Source: Lysobacteraceae bacterium (GTDB lineage Bacteria; Pseudomonadota; Gammaproteobacteria; Xanthomonadales; Wenzhouxiangellaceae). From it: a stretch of DNA of 8,429 bases. Positions 1-6,158 of this stretch are shown in pieces. The stretch is taken from assembly GCA_020201235.1 (NCBI GenBank), contig JAIVHD010000024.1, positions 1 through 8,429 of the forward strand. The letters are read 5' to 3'. The translations under genes were made by a program, and so were the position numbers. Under the pieces are notes generated by a model. The model had not been told where the DNA came from. It saw only the letters and a program-made list of their open reading frames with translations, and searched no databases. The stretch's first letter is position 1, and every line of letters starts with the position of its first letter.

Positions 1-599
1 GGGTGCGGCGTGAGCCTTACCAGAATCCCGCGCTGGCCGGATCGGGCCCGACGCTTGTGATCATTCCCGGCCATCATCCGGTGACCGAAGAAATCCTGAC
101 CCGCGCCCAGACACTGTTTACCGTGCACGTCCACCGCGGCGCGCCGGATGTCCAGGATCCCAAGCTCAACAGCCACAGCAAGCTCAACTGCATCCTGGCC
201 TGCATCCAGGCGAATGTCGCCGGCGCCGACGAGGCGCTGATGCTCGACCCGGACGGCTTCGTCGCCACCTGCAATTCCACCCATTTCTTCATCGTCCGCG
301 ACGGCGCGGTGCTGACTTCCGACGGTCGCTACTGCCTGGGCGGCATCACGCGCGGCCACGTTATCTCGCTGTGCCGCGAACTGGGTATCGAATGCCGCGA
401 GAAACCGTTCAGCCTCACCGATGTCTACTCGGCCGACGAGGCGTTCACCACCGGCACCCTGTCGGGCCTCCGGCCGGTGGGGGTGATCGACGGCCGCGAC
501 ATCGGCTCGGGCGCGCGCGGGCCGGTGACCGAGCGATTGCAGCAGGCCTATGCCGAGCTTCTGGTGCGTGAGTCGGAGTTACCGAGCGCCCCGAATTGA
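1..599 (+). CDS. Class IV PLP-dependent aminotransferase (BCAT/DAAT-like), C-terminal part, cut by window edge
   Basis: The frame is open to the left edge, so the N-terminus is missing; the GTG at 3 is probably an internal Val. The 199 visible codons read as the C-terminal two thirds of a fold-type IV transaminase, a cytosolic PLP enzyme moving amino groups between amino acids and 2-oxo acids. Counting from the codon at 3, K60 in 'SHSKLN' is the probable Schiff-base lysine. 'GADEALMLDPDGF' (74-86) and 'CLGGITRGHVI' (111-121) are typical, and 'TGTLSGLRPVGVIDGRDIG' includes the TGT phosphate-binding turn. The position that in IlvE and D-amino acid transaminase holds the Glu contacting the pyridine nitrogen of PLP (usually '(S)EG..(E)N.F') reads 'ATCNSTHFF', with T89 instead. 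I believe this is shared by a subfamily, but cannot verify it. Substrate is unknown. Its natural partner seems to be the sulfotransferase-like gene now found at 7262. Family call is firm; ilvE identity is not claimed. Confidence 0.9.
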   Translation, partial: VRREPYQNPALAGSGPTLVIIPGHHPVTEEILTRAQTLFTVHVHRGAPDVQDPKLNSHSKLNCILACIQANVAGADEALMLDPDGFVATCNSTHFFIVRDGAVLTSDGRYCLGGITRGHVISLCRELGIECREKPFSLTDVYSADEAFTTGTLSGLRPVGVIDGRDIGSGARGPVTERLQQAYAELLVRESELPSAPN

Positions 600-624
600 C
601 AGTTAGCCCAGTTCGTATTACGCT
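596..624 (+). promoter_or_regulatory. Candidate sigma70 promoter of vapBC, overlapping the aminotransferase stop codon
   Basis: A perfect -35 hexamer TTGACA (596-601) overlaps the aminotransferase TGA. Seventeen bases further is a weak -10, TACGCT (619-624), followed by ATG at 631. The predicted start of transcription would fall at or next to that ATG, so the message may be leaderless; no Shine-Dalgarno sequence precedes the ATG. The palindrome CGTA-T-TACG (614-622) overlaps the -10, and two GTAC sites 6 bp apart (625-628 and 635-638) follow. These are plausible operator half-sites for the RHH antitoxin, since VapB-type proteins normally autorepress with their toxin. Inference from sequence only. 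Confidence 0.4.
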
Positions 625-630
625 GTACAC

Positions 631-864
631 ATGAGTACTACAATCACGATACGAGCCGACGAAAAGCTACGCGAAGCGCTCGAACAGCGCGCCCGGGCGC
701 AGGGCAAGTCGATTTCGGGGTTGGTGCGGGAGATTCTCTTACGTTCGCTGGAAGACGCGCCCATGGGCAGCCGTTCATCCCACTTGCGTGGGGCATTGAA
801 CCTGGGCAGCAACACCGACGAACCCTGGCGTCGCAAGCTGGCCGAGCGTAACTGGCGCCCGTGA
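631..864 (+). CDS. vapB: VapB/FitA-like ribbon-helix-helix antitoxin
   Basis: This 77-residue protein should be the DNA-binding antitoxin that neutralises the PIN toxin encoded immediately downstream. The N-terminus (residues 3-9, 'TTITIRA') forms the beta-strand of a CopG/RHH domain. It is followed by the two helices 'EKLREALEQRARAQGKS' and 'SISGLVREILLRSL' (to about residue 42). The C-terminal tail, 'LRGALNLG' to 'ERNWRP', is basic and aromatic, as expected for the strand that threads into the VapC groove and blocks its active site. The ATG at 631 is the only sensible start, 31 bases after the aminotransferase stop, with no visible ribosome binding site. The stop overlaps the toxin start by 4 bases (GTGA), indicating translational coupling. 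The gene symbol is used in the family sense; a FitA-type name would serve equally. Confidence 0.85.
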   Translation: MSTTITIRADEKLREALEQRARAQGKSISGLVREILLRSLEDAPMGSRSSHLRGALNLGSNTDEPWRRKLAERNWRP

Positions 865-1280
865 CAACCTGGCTGCTCGATACCGGGCCGCTGGTCGCGT
901 ATCTGGACGCCTCTGACAATCAGCACCAGGCGGTGTGTGCGGCCTGGGACCGCTTCCGGGGGCGGCTGGTCACGACAAGCGCCGTGATCACTGAAGCGAT
1001 GCATTTCGTCGCCAGCAGCACACAGGGACCGCGTTACCTGTCCGACCTTGTGAGCACATGCCAGATCGAGGTATTCGATCTCTGCCGTCCGCCGGAGCTC
1101 GACCAAGCCGTGCTGCTGATGGAGCACTACGCCGACACTCCGATGGATTTCGCGGACGCGACACTGGTGTTGCTTTCGGAGGCACTCGGCATTGTCGACA
1201 TTCTGACGCTGGATCGGCGGGGCTTTTCGACCTATCGAACGCGTCAGGGGAAGGCCATGCGGATGGTGCTCGATGGTTGA
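861..1280 (+). CDS. vapC: VapC-type PIN-domain ribonuclease toxin
   Basis: A 139-residue PIN-domain protein, close to the usual VapC length. VapC toxins are Mg2+-dependent endoribonucleases that cut tRNA or rRNA and stall translation when freed from the antitoxin. The expected acidic residues are present: D7 in 'LLDTGPLVA', E45 in 'VITEAMH', D96 and D99 in 'PMDFADA', and D118 in 'LTLDRRGF'. The enzyme therefore looks intact. Translation begins at GTG 861, overlapping the antitoxin stop in a GTGA junction. The next in-frame ATG lies far inside the domain and would remove D7. The 3' end overlaps the ATG (1273) of the broken sulfotransferase fragment. Target RNA cannot be inferred. Confidence 0.88.
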   Translation: MTTWLLDTGPLVAYLDASDNQHQAVCAAWDRFRGRLVTTSAVITEAMHFVASSTQGPRYLSDLVSTCQIEVFDLCRPPELDQAVLLMEHYADTPMDFADATLVLLSEALGIVDILTLDRRGFSTYRTRQGKAMRMVLDG

Positions 1281-1401
1281 ATCCCTTCGCTTTGCGATGT
1301 GGTCCGGGCCGCGCAACATCTCAACGGCGATGATGCGCGCGTTCGAGAATCGGTCCGACTGCACGGTAGCCGATGCATCGATCGCCCCGATACAGTCCTA
1401 A
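1273..1401 (+). pseudogene. Truncated 5' remnant of a sulfotransferase-like gene
   Basis: ATG 1273 opens a 42-codon frame. Residues 5-34 match residues 12-41 of the intact sulfotransferase encoded at 7262-8023; both contain 'AMWSGPRNISTAMMRAFENR', the 5'-phosphosulfate-binding loop region. After 'CTVAD' (about position 1374) homology stops and the frame ends in unrelated codons at TAA 1399-1401. The family normally continues with 'DEP(L/F)Y', so only the first eighth of the gene survives. Nucleotide differences from the intact copy are largely at third codon positions, so this is a diverged homologue rather than a fresh duplicate. Its start overlaps the end of vapC by 8 bases. The residual peptide is too short to function. 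The break lies 23 bases before the stop codon of the convergent XRE-family gene, placing an island boundary here. Confidence 0.85.
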
Positions 1402-4400
1402 TACTGCCAATCCAGACGCTCGGCATCTTCGTCATGACGACGCGCATCGTCTTCGTAGTGCTGTGCCAGTCTGTCGAGAGCCTTGGCGGTATACGGATGT
1501 TTGTACCTCATCGCTTTCGCCCACTCGCGGTATTTCGCCGCCTCCTGGCGCTCCAGTCTTCCGCCATCGCGCGGCATTCGCGTGGTGACACCGCGGCGAT
1601 TTATTTTCCCTCGACAAAAACCTCTCAGCATCGGCTTGCTTCGAAACCGATCGAGTGCTTCACGCACTGCCTCGGCGGGCCAGTTGCCGTCGGCTCCGTC
1701 GGGAGAAGCTGACAGCACGTTTCCGATCTGATCATCGGCAATTTCCACACGTCCGGCCGCCTTAGCCAGCGAGCGGGCTTCCTTGATCCAGGATTCCAGC
1801 GCATCGCCATCGATGGAGCCATCATCACGGGTGCCGGGCAAATGACTCCAGTTTCGCAGCAGCCGATGGGCTTGTCTGGCAAATGCGCGGGCTTGCTCGG
1901 GGTTTTCGGGCTCGGGCTCGACATCGCCGCTTTCCTCGCTGGTCTTGAATACCGCGCGCAACAGTTCGACAAACAGCGCTGGCTGCTTCGAAAGCGCTTT
2001 CGGCAATACCCGGGCTGGTCGACTGGAATGCTCAAGCAGCGGCAAATACGCCCACTCGAGTTTGACCAGCGCGTCCTCATCCAAATCATCACGTTCATCC
2101 AGCGTCTGGAGAATCTCGGTGACGTAATACTGGAACATCGACGTTTCGTTTATGGCTCCGTTGCTCTCGAACGGCTGGCGCTGTGCCTCTTGCAGCACTT
2201 CGACGAGCAATGCGGTTGCTAGTTGCTTGCTCCCACCCTCCGCCAGCGCCAGGGCATGGCGGGCGCGGTTTACGGAAATGAATTTGTGGATTGCGAACGC
2301 CATGTCATCGCCGTTGTCGCCCATCCGGAAACTCGGCACCTTGCGCCAATAGGCGTCTTCGATTTCCGGGCCGGCTTCGGCAACCTGGTCCCATGTCCAA
2401 CGTCGAGGCGGGAGCGCGCGCAGGATCGTCAGCAGCGCCGTTTCGCCCCAATCCTCATCCTTTGCCCTGTCGATCAAGGCCTCCGCCCAGGGCTCTTTAC
2501 CTTCCCGGTATGCAGCGACGATCAGACCGTGCGCCACGTCGGGCTCACGTTCGTGACCGCTGCGGAACGCCGCTTCAAGCAATGAGTCGAGTTCGGAGTC
2601 GGAAAGCCCGACCTCGTAGAGCGCCTTCCCAATCAAACCGGCCGTTTTAACCAGGCGAGCCAGCCCAAGGACGGCGGCGACACCGCCCTCGGAGAACACC
2701 ATCAGGGCTGCCTGCCGTCTGGCCTCATCGATATCACGCTCTTTTGTCTCCCAGCCCGGTGACGAAGGTTTGGGCAGAACGGCGGACATCTCGAAAAGCC
2801 AGGCCACCCGCTCAATTGGATCTTCGGGAGTGAAGCGCTCGTATAGGACTTCCAGTCGATCAATCACTTCATCCGGCAGTGACCATTCAGCGTCCGGGAA
2901 CTGTCGGTGGTGATGCAACACCCGCCGCAGTTTCTCCCAGAGCTCGTGACGATCAACCTGGCCGGTGATCTTCCGTTCCGCGGCTTCCAGGGCTACAAAT
3001 GCTGCTTCCGGATCCGGCGCAAGATCGGCAAACCGATCGAGCAGGCTTGACCATCGTGAAGCGTCCGTGCCAGCGTCTGCAATCAGTCGTTGGGTGATCT
3101 CCACGGCGCCGCGTCGTATCAGTCCCCAGGTTACGACTTCGGGCTCATCGACGGTGAAGTCGCGCCAGCGTGGTATCGGTGATGGCGTGGATGTATCCCG
3201 GTCCCCTGGCAATATTCCGAGCATTAGCTTCCAGGCCGCATCGCTTTCTTCGTTTCGGATCAAGTCAAGCACGCGAAGCCGCTGATTGAGGGTTGCATGG
3301 GTCTGCGGGTTCCAGAGAATGTGGACTTCGCGAAGACTGTTCGCCGGCCGGTTGGCGTACTTCCCGGGCGGCTTGTCGATGGCGTCGAGACGGGCCAGGA
3401 CAGGGCTTACGCGCGGCATCAATTCGGGCGACCAGGCCAGCGACTCCAGCGCCCATAGCATGTCGGAGAGATGTTCGGTCCCGAATACGGCCTCTCCATC
3501 GGTGTCGAACAAAGCACGAATGGGCGGTTCGTCCTGATCCAGGCTGTCTTCGATGGCATCCAGAAACGCGCGCGGCGAGGCCTCTGCCAGCAACCGGAAA
3601 TCGCGGGAAAGCGACCACCATCGCCGTGAATCGGCGTCGCGCAGCAGCTTTTCGACGATGGCGTCGGCGCGGCGTGCGGCGTCGGGAACCATTCGAGCCT
3701 GGTCACCCCACAGAGCCAGCAGGATCAGCACCTGTCCAATTCCGTGGCGCAGCCACGCCGAATACTCCGGATGGACACCCTGAACCGCCGCCATCCAGCG
3801 CTCGTCGGGATCCATCTCGAAGCGCGGGTCGGCGGAACCGAGCACGTCATGCGCCGCGGCCTCGAAACGCGCGACGTCGGCGCTTGTCAGGTACTGCGCG
3901 AGCAGGAACCATGCGTCCGGAGGTGAAGCAATCCGCCAGGTCGATCCAATCTTCCGCAGCGGTTGGTCGAATTCGTCAACATACCGGGCAAGGTCAGCGA
4001 TGACAGTCGTATACGGCTGATCGGCGAGTTGGGCGAGCCGGGCACGGTCCGCGTCCGAGTCTTCGTCCCAGCCGCCCGCGAGCAGGGCTGCCAGCAACGC
4101 GCGTGGGGAATTCTCGGCCCACTGAGGGCTGCGCCCCGGCGCACCCGGAATAATACGGCGTAAAATTGAAAGATTGCGGGCACAGTCACGCGCCAGTGCT
4201 TCGGCCCGGGGCTCGGCGATCCCCATGGTGGTCAACGCGTGGCCAATGCCTTCCCGCGAGGGCCGCGCGAGGGTGCGGATATTGCCCCGCGCGACCGGCC
4301 GCTCGTCATGGGCCTGCAATACATAATGGCCGTGCTCGACAAGAAACCTGGCGAGACCAGCTTTGCGTTCGGTCATGATCAGGTACAGCGGCGCGGGCGC

Positions 4401-5459
4401 GTTGACCAATGCGCGGGCGCCGTCAGCGGTCGTTGTCACGAGACAGCGGGTCCGATAGGCCGCCGCGACGTCGTCGGGCAGCATGCCTAGCGTCGCATGA
4501 AAGAACGCCACCACTTCCTCGGTCGTGGACGATTGAAGCGCGAGAACGGACGGCTCGCCTCGCAGCCAGCGCAGAACTTCAACGGCGTCCTGGTCTCGGT
4601 CACTGAGTACCAGTTCTTCGGTCAGAAGCCATTGAGTGGCAAGCGACCACTCCTGCCAGAAGTCGTCAAGCTCCCGCGTGCCATCCGGCCGCTTATTCAG
4701 AAGAGAGGCCAGCCAGAGCCCGATTGCCGGAGTTTGTTCGATCCAGTGGACGAGGTCTTCTGCATCGTACGCGCGGACTTCCCGCCATACGCCTTCGTCC
4801 TGACAATCTCTGGCCCAATTATCCTTGGCGGGCCAATGACGAGGCGTGACAAAGACAAAGGCGGCGTTGGCGGGATCGAGCGCCCCGGGGTCTGCCATAC
4901 GCTTTCGGTAGTCCTCCGTGGCCTTCTGGGCGATCTTGCTGCGCTGACTCCCAATCTCCCAGCCGGTTTCACCCGCCGGCACATATTCGCTTCCTGTCTC
5001 GGTCGAGCTGACGCCATCCCAGCCAGAGTACCTCACGCCTTCGTCAGCGGGAAAACGAAGCGAGACGGCCGCGCCATGGGTGGCGCGGATCAGATGCGAA
5101 ATCAGCGTCGGCAGGCTGCTGGCGCCATCGATTTGATTGGCCCAGTTCGAAAGATCTTCCGCAGTCACCCACCGCACCGGCGCGCCGGGACGTTCGGTGG
5201 GCGCGATGCCGGGAACATCCGGCCCGATCACGGCCCCTTTTGGCAGGAACTGGACACCGGCATCCTCGAGTGCGCCGCGCATGGCTTCAGCGTTGTTGGC
5301 AACCGGGGTTCTCCGGCCTCTTTCGAAATCGGCCACGGTCGAGGTTGCCACGCCGGCGGCCTCGGCGAGATCTTTTTGTGACCACGCCAGAAGGGCCCGC
5401 GCGGCGCGAACATTTCTGGGCGTGAGATCAGGAGTGCGGTTATCCCAGGTCATAGTCAT
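1398..5459 (-). CDS. Large XRE-HTH protein with PD-(D/E)XK-like and degenerate STAND-like regions; candidate defence protein
   Basis: This 1353-residue protein is not one I can name. Residues about 13-55 are an XRE/Cro helix-turn-helix ('WSQKDLAEAAGVATSTVADF'). Residues about 130-255 resemble a restriction-endonuclease fold: 'GWDG' (D148), 'GWEIG' (E168), then K175/K179 in 'KIAQKATEDYRKR', followed by 'FVFVTPRHWP' and 'VRAYDAEDLVHWIEQ'. The usual E-x-K is not intact, so any nuclease activity would need a shifted lysine. Residues about 295-440 have the rhythm of a STAND/AAA NTPase ('VLALQSSTTEEVVAFF', 'APLYLIMTE', 'NLSILRRI'), but no GxxxxGK(S/T) exists here or elsewhere in the protein. The remaining 900 residues are Ala/Leu/Trp-rich and look like helical repeats. 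They end in a charged helical tail (about 1295-1353, 'PRDGGRLERQEAAKYREWA'). ATG 5459 is chosen; ATG 5453 is an alternative. Neither has a ribosome binding site. The architecture recalls Avs-type sensors, and the abiE operon diverges from it. Antiphage function is inference. Confidence 0.8.
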   Translation of the reverse strand: MTMTWDNRTPDLTPRNVRAARALLAWSQKDLAEAAGVATSTVADFERGRRTPVANNAEAMRGALEDAGVQFLPKGAVIGPDVPGIAPTERPGAPVRWVTAEDLSNWANQIDGASSLPTLISHLIRATHGAAVSLRFPADEGVRYSGWDGVSSTETGSEYVPAGETGWEIGSQRSKIAQKATEDYRKRMADPGALDPANAAFVFVTPRHWPAKDNWARDCQDEGVWREVRAYDAEDLVHWIEQTPAIGLWLASLLNKRPDGTRELDDFWQEWSLATQWLLTEELVLSDRDQDAVEVLRWLRGEPSVLALQSSTTEEVVAFFHATLGMLPDDVAAAYRTRCLVTTTADGARALVNAPAPLYLIMTERKAGLARFLVEHGHYVLQAHDERPVARGNIRTLARPSREGIGHALTTMGIAEPRAEALARDCARNLSILRRIIPGAPGRSPQWAENSPRALLAALLAGGWDEDSDADRARLAQLADQPYTTVIADLARYVDEFDQPLRKIGSTWRIASPPDAWFLLAQYLTSADVARFEAAAHDVLGSADPRFEMDPDERWMAAVQGVHPEYSAWLRHGIGQVLILLALWGDQARMVPDAARRADAIVEKLLRDADSRRWWSLSRDFRLLAEASPRAFLDAIEDSLDQDEPPIRALFDTDGEAVFGTEHLSDMLWALESLAWSPELMPRVSPVLARLDAIDKPPGKYANRPANSLREVHILWNPQTHATLNQRLRVLDLIRNEESDAAWKLMLGILPGDRDTSTPSPIPRWRDFTVDEPEVVTWGLIRRGAVEITQRLIADAGTDASRWSSLLDRFADLAPDPEAAFVALEAAERKITGQVDRHELWEKLRRVLHHHRQFPDAEWSLPDEVIDRLEVLYERFTPEDPIERVAWLFEMSAVLPKPSSPGWETKERDIDEARRQAALMVFSEGGVAAVLGLARLVKTAGLIGKALYEVGLSDSELDSLLEAAFRSGHEREPDVAHGLIVAAYREGKEPWAEALIDRAKDEDWGETALLTILRALPPRRWTWDQVAEAGPEIEDAYWRKVPSFRMGDNGDDMAFAIHKFISVNRARHALALAEGGSKQLATALLVEVLQEAQRQPFESNGAINETSMFQYYVTEILQTLDERDDLDEDALVKLEWAYLPLLEHSSRPARVLPKALSKQPALFVELLRAVFKTSEESGDVEPEPENPEQARAFARQAHRLLRNWSHLPGTRDDGSIDGDALESWIKEARSLAKAAGRVEIADDQIGNVLSASPDGADGNWPAEAVREALDRFRSKPMLRGFCRGKINRRGVTTRMPRDGGRLERQEAAKYREWAKAMRYKHPYTAKALDRLAQHYEDDARRHDEDAERLDWQY

Positions 5460-5473
5460 ATGAAATATATGAC
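5455..5473. promoter_or_regulatory. Perfect inverted repeat over the XRE-gene start: candidate autorepressor operator
   Basis: GTCATAT (5455-5461), five spacer bases, then ATATGAC (5467-5473) form a perfect 7-bp inverted repeat of 19 bp. This size and symmetry suit a dimeric XRE/Cro-type repressor. It covers the ATG at 5457-5459 (minus strand) and the predicted -10 at 5464-5469, so a bound protein would block transcription of the large XRE gene. The likely ligand is that gene's own N-terminal HTH. Regulation is inferred; the palindrome is directly visible. Confidence 0.5.
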
Positions 5474-5492
5474 ATCAGTTATTATTTATCAA
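5464..5492 (-). promoter_or_regulatory. Candidate sigma70 promoter of the large XRE-family gene
   Basis: On the minus strand, TTGATA (5487-5492) and TATATT (5464-5469) each match the sigma70 consensus at five of six positions and are separated by exactly 17 bp. The predicted transcription start falls around 5457, within the first codons. The message would therefore be leaderless, from ATG 5459 or ATG 5453. This agrees with the absence of a Shine-Dalgarno sequence. The -10 lies inside the inverted repeat at 5455-5473. Confidence 0.5.
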
Positions 5493-5505
5493 GTGTTCCT
5501 TTACG

Positions 5506-5533
5506 TTGACAAGTCCGTGTTTATGCCTACAAT
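5506..5533 (+). promoter_or_regulatory. Strong sigma70 promoter of the abiE operon
   Basis: The perfect -35 hexamer TTGACA (5506-5511), 16 bases of spacer and TACAAT (5528-5533, five of six consensus) predict a transcription start near 5540. This supports ATG 5559 as the abiEi start, about 19 bases into the message. It rules out the upstream in-frame ATGs at 5460 and 5523, which would not be on the transcript. The promoter is back to back with that of the XRE gene: the two -35 boxes are 13 bp apart (5493-5505), so binding at one could affect the other. Confidence 0.6.
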
Positions 5534-5559
5534 TAGTAACGCTATGCTTGGAATTAGTA
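5531..5559 (+). repeat. AATTAGTA direct repeat, 21-bp period, in the abiE promoter-leader
   Basis: AATTAGTA occurs at 5531-5538 and again at 5552-5559. The 21-bp spacing, close to two helical turns, puts both copies on the same face of DNA. The first overlaps the -10 box and the second ends on the A of the abiEi start codon. AbiEi antitoxins are known to bind repeated sites in their own promoter, so these are reasonable half-sites. Binding is inferred. Confidence 0.4.
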
Positions 5560-6158
5560 TGACCTCTCGCGAACGCGCCCTTGAGCTCATCAGGACTCGG
5601 GGAATCGCACGCGCACGCGATTTCAAAGCAGCAGGTGTTCCCTTGAGCTATCTGAAGCGCCTGACCGCCTCCGGCGATCTCGTGCGACTCGGTCGCGGTC
5701 TTTACCAGGATCCGGATCGCGCAGGCGAAGATGTTGCTCACGATCTGGCGGAAGCCACCCGCCTTGTTCCGCATGGGGTGATCAGCCTGATCAGCGCGCT
5801 TCGATACCATGGATTGACGACTCAATTGCCACATGCAGTGTGGATGACCATCCCCCACAAGGCCAGAACACCGAACGTACGGAGTCCAAGGCTTGAAATC
5901 GTTCGTGCAACCGGAAAGGTCCTGACCTCGGGTGTCGAGCACGCCCGAATAGAGGGCGTCGATGTGCCGATCTACAACGTGGCGAAAACCGTCACCGATT
6001 GTTTTAAGCATCGCCGTCATGTTGGTGAGGACGTTGCCATTGAGGCGCTTCGTGATGCCCTGCGGGAGGGAAAAACGACTGCGAGCGAGTTGATGAAATA
6101 CGCGGGCATCAACCGGGTCACAAAAAGGGTCGAGCCTTGTATCAAGGCGCTGCTATGA
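5559..6158 (+). CDS. abiEi: AbiEi-type antitoxin and transcriptional autorepressor (type IV toxin-antitoxin)
   Basis: This 199-residue protein fits the AbiEi family. In this family an N-terminal winged helix-turn-helix represses the operon and a C-terminal domain gives antitoxicity without stable toxin binding. Residues 1-55 carry the wHTH ('MTSRERALELIRTRG', 'VPLSYLKRLTASGDLVRLGRGLY'). Residues 62-100 ('EATRLVPHGVISLISALRYHGL', 'PHAVWMTIP') and 137-168 ('IYNVAKTVTDCFKHRR', 'AIEALRDAL') are typical family blocks. ATG 5559 is preferred because GGAA (5550-5553) lies 5 bases upstream, the domain begins immediately, and earlier ATGs (5460, 5523, 5544) lie upstream of or at the predicted transcript start. 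Its last codons overlap the toxin start in an ATGA junction. Neighbouring genes and AT-rich control DNA suggest horizontal acquisition. Confidence 0.9.
   Translation: MTSRERALELIRTRGIARARDFKAAGVPLSYLKRLTASGDLVRLGRGLYQDPDRAGEDVAHDLAEATRLVPHGVISLISALRYHGLTTQLPHAVWMTIPHKARTPNVRSPRLEIVRATGKVLTSGVEHARIEGVDVPIYNVAKTVTDCFKHRRHVGEDVAIEALRDALREGKTTASELMKYAGINRVTKRVEPCIKALL

Noticed and set aside
618..1364. 248-residue minus-strand frame opposite vapBC
   Set aside because: The plus-strand RHH and PIN motifs with catalytic acids explain the sequence; the antisense product has no recognisable motif.
1281..1397. Rho-independent terminator after vapC or the XRE gene
   Set aside because: The only clear palindrome (1371-1380) is short and not followed by a T-run on either strand.
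1398..1415. Second copy of the fold-back end (CTAATACTGCC resembles part of the repeat arm)
   Set aside because: The match is short and gapped and lies in the XRE C-terminal codons; consistent with chance.
4497..5381. 294-residue plus-strand frame opposite the XRE gene
   Set aside because: No recognisable domain, Pro/Arg-rich composition, fully inside the minus-strand gene with clear HTH and domain structure; an antisense shadow of GC-rich coding DNA.
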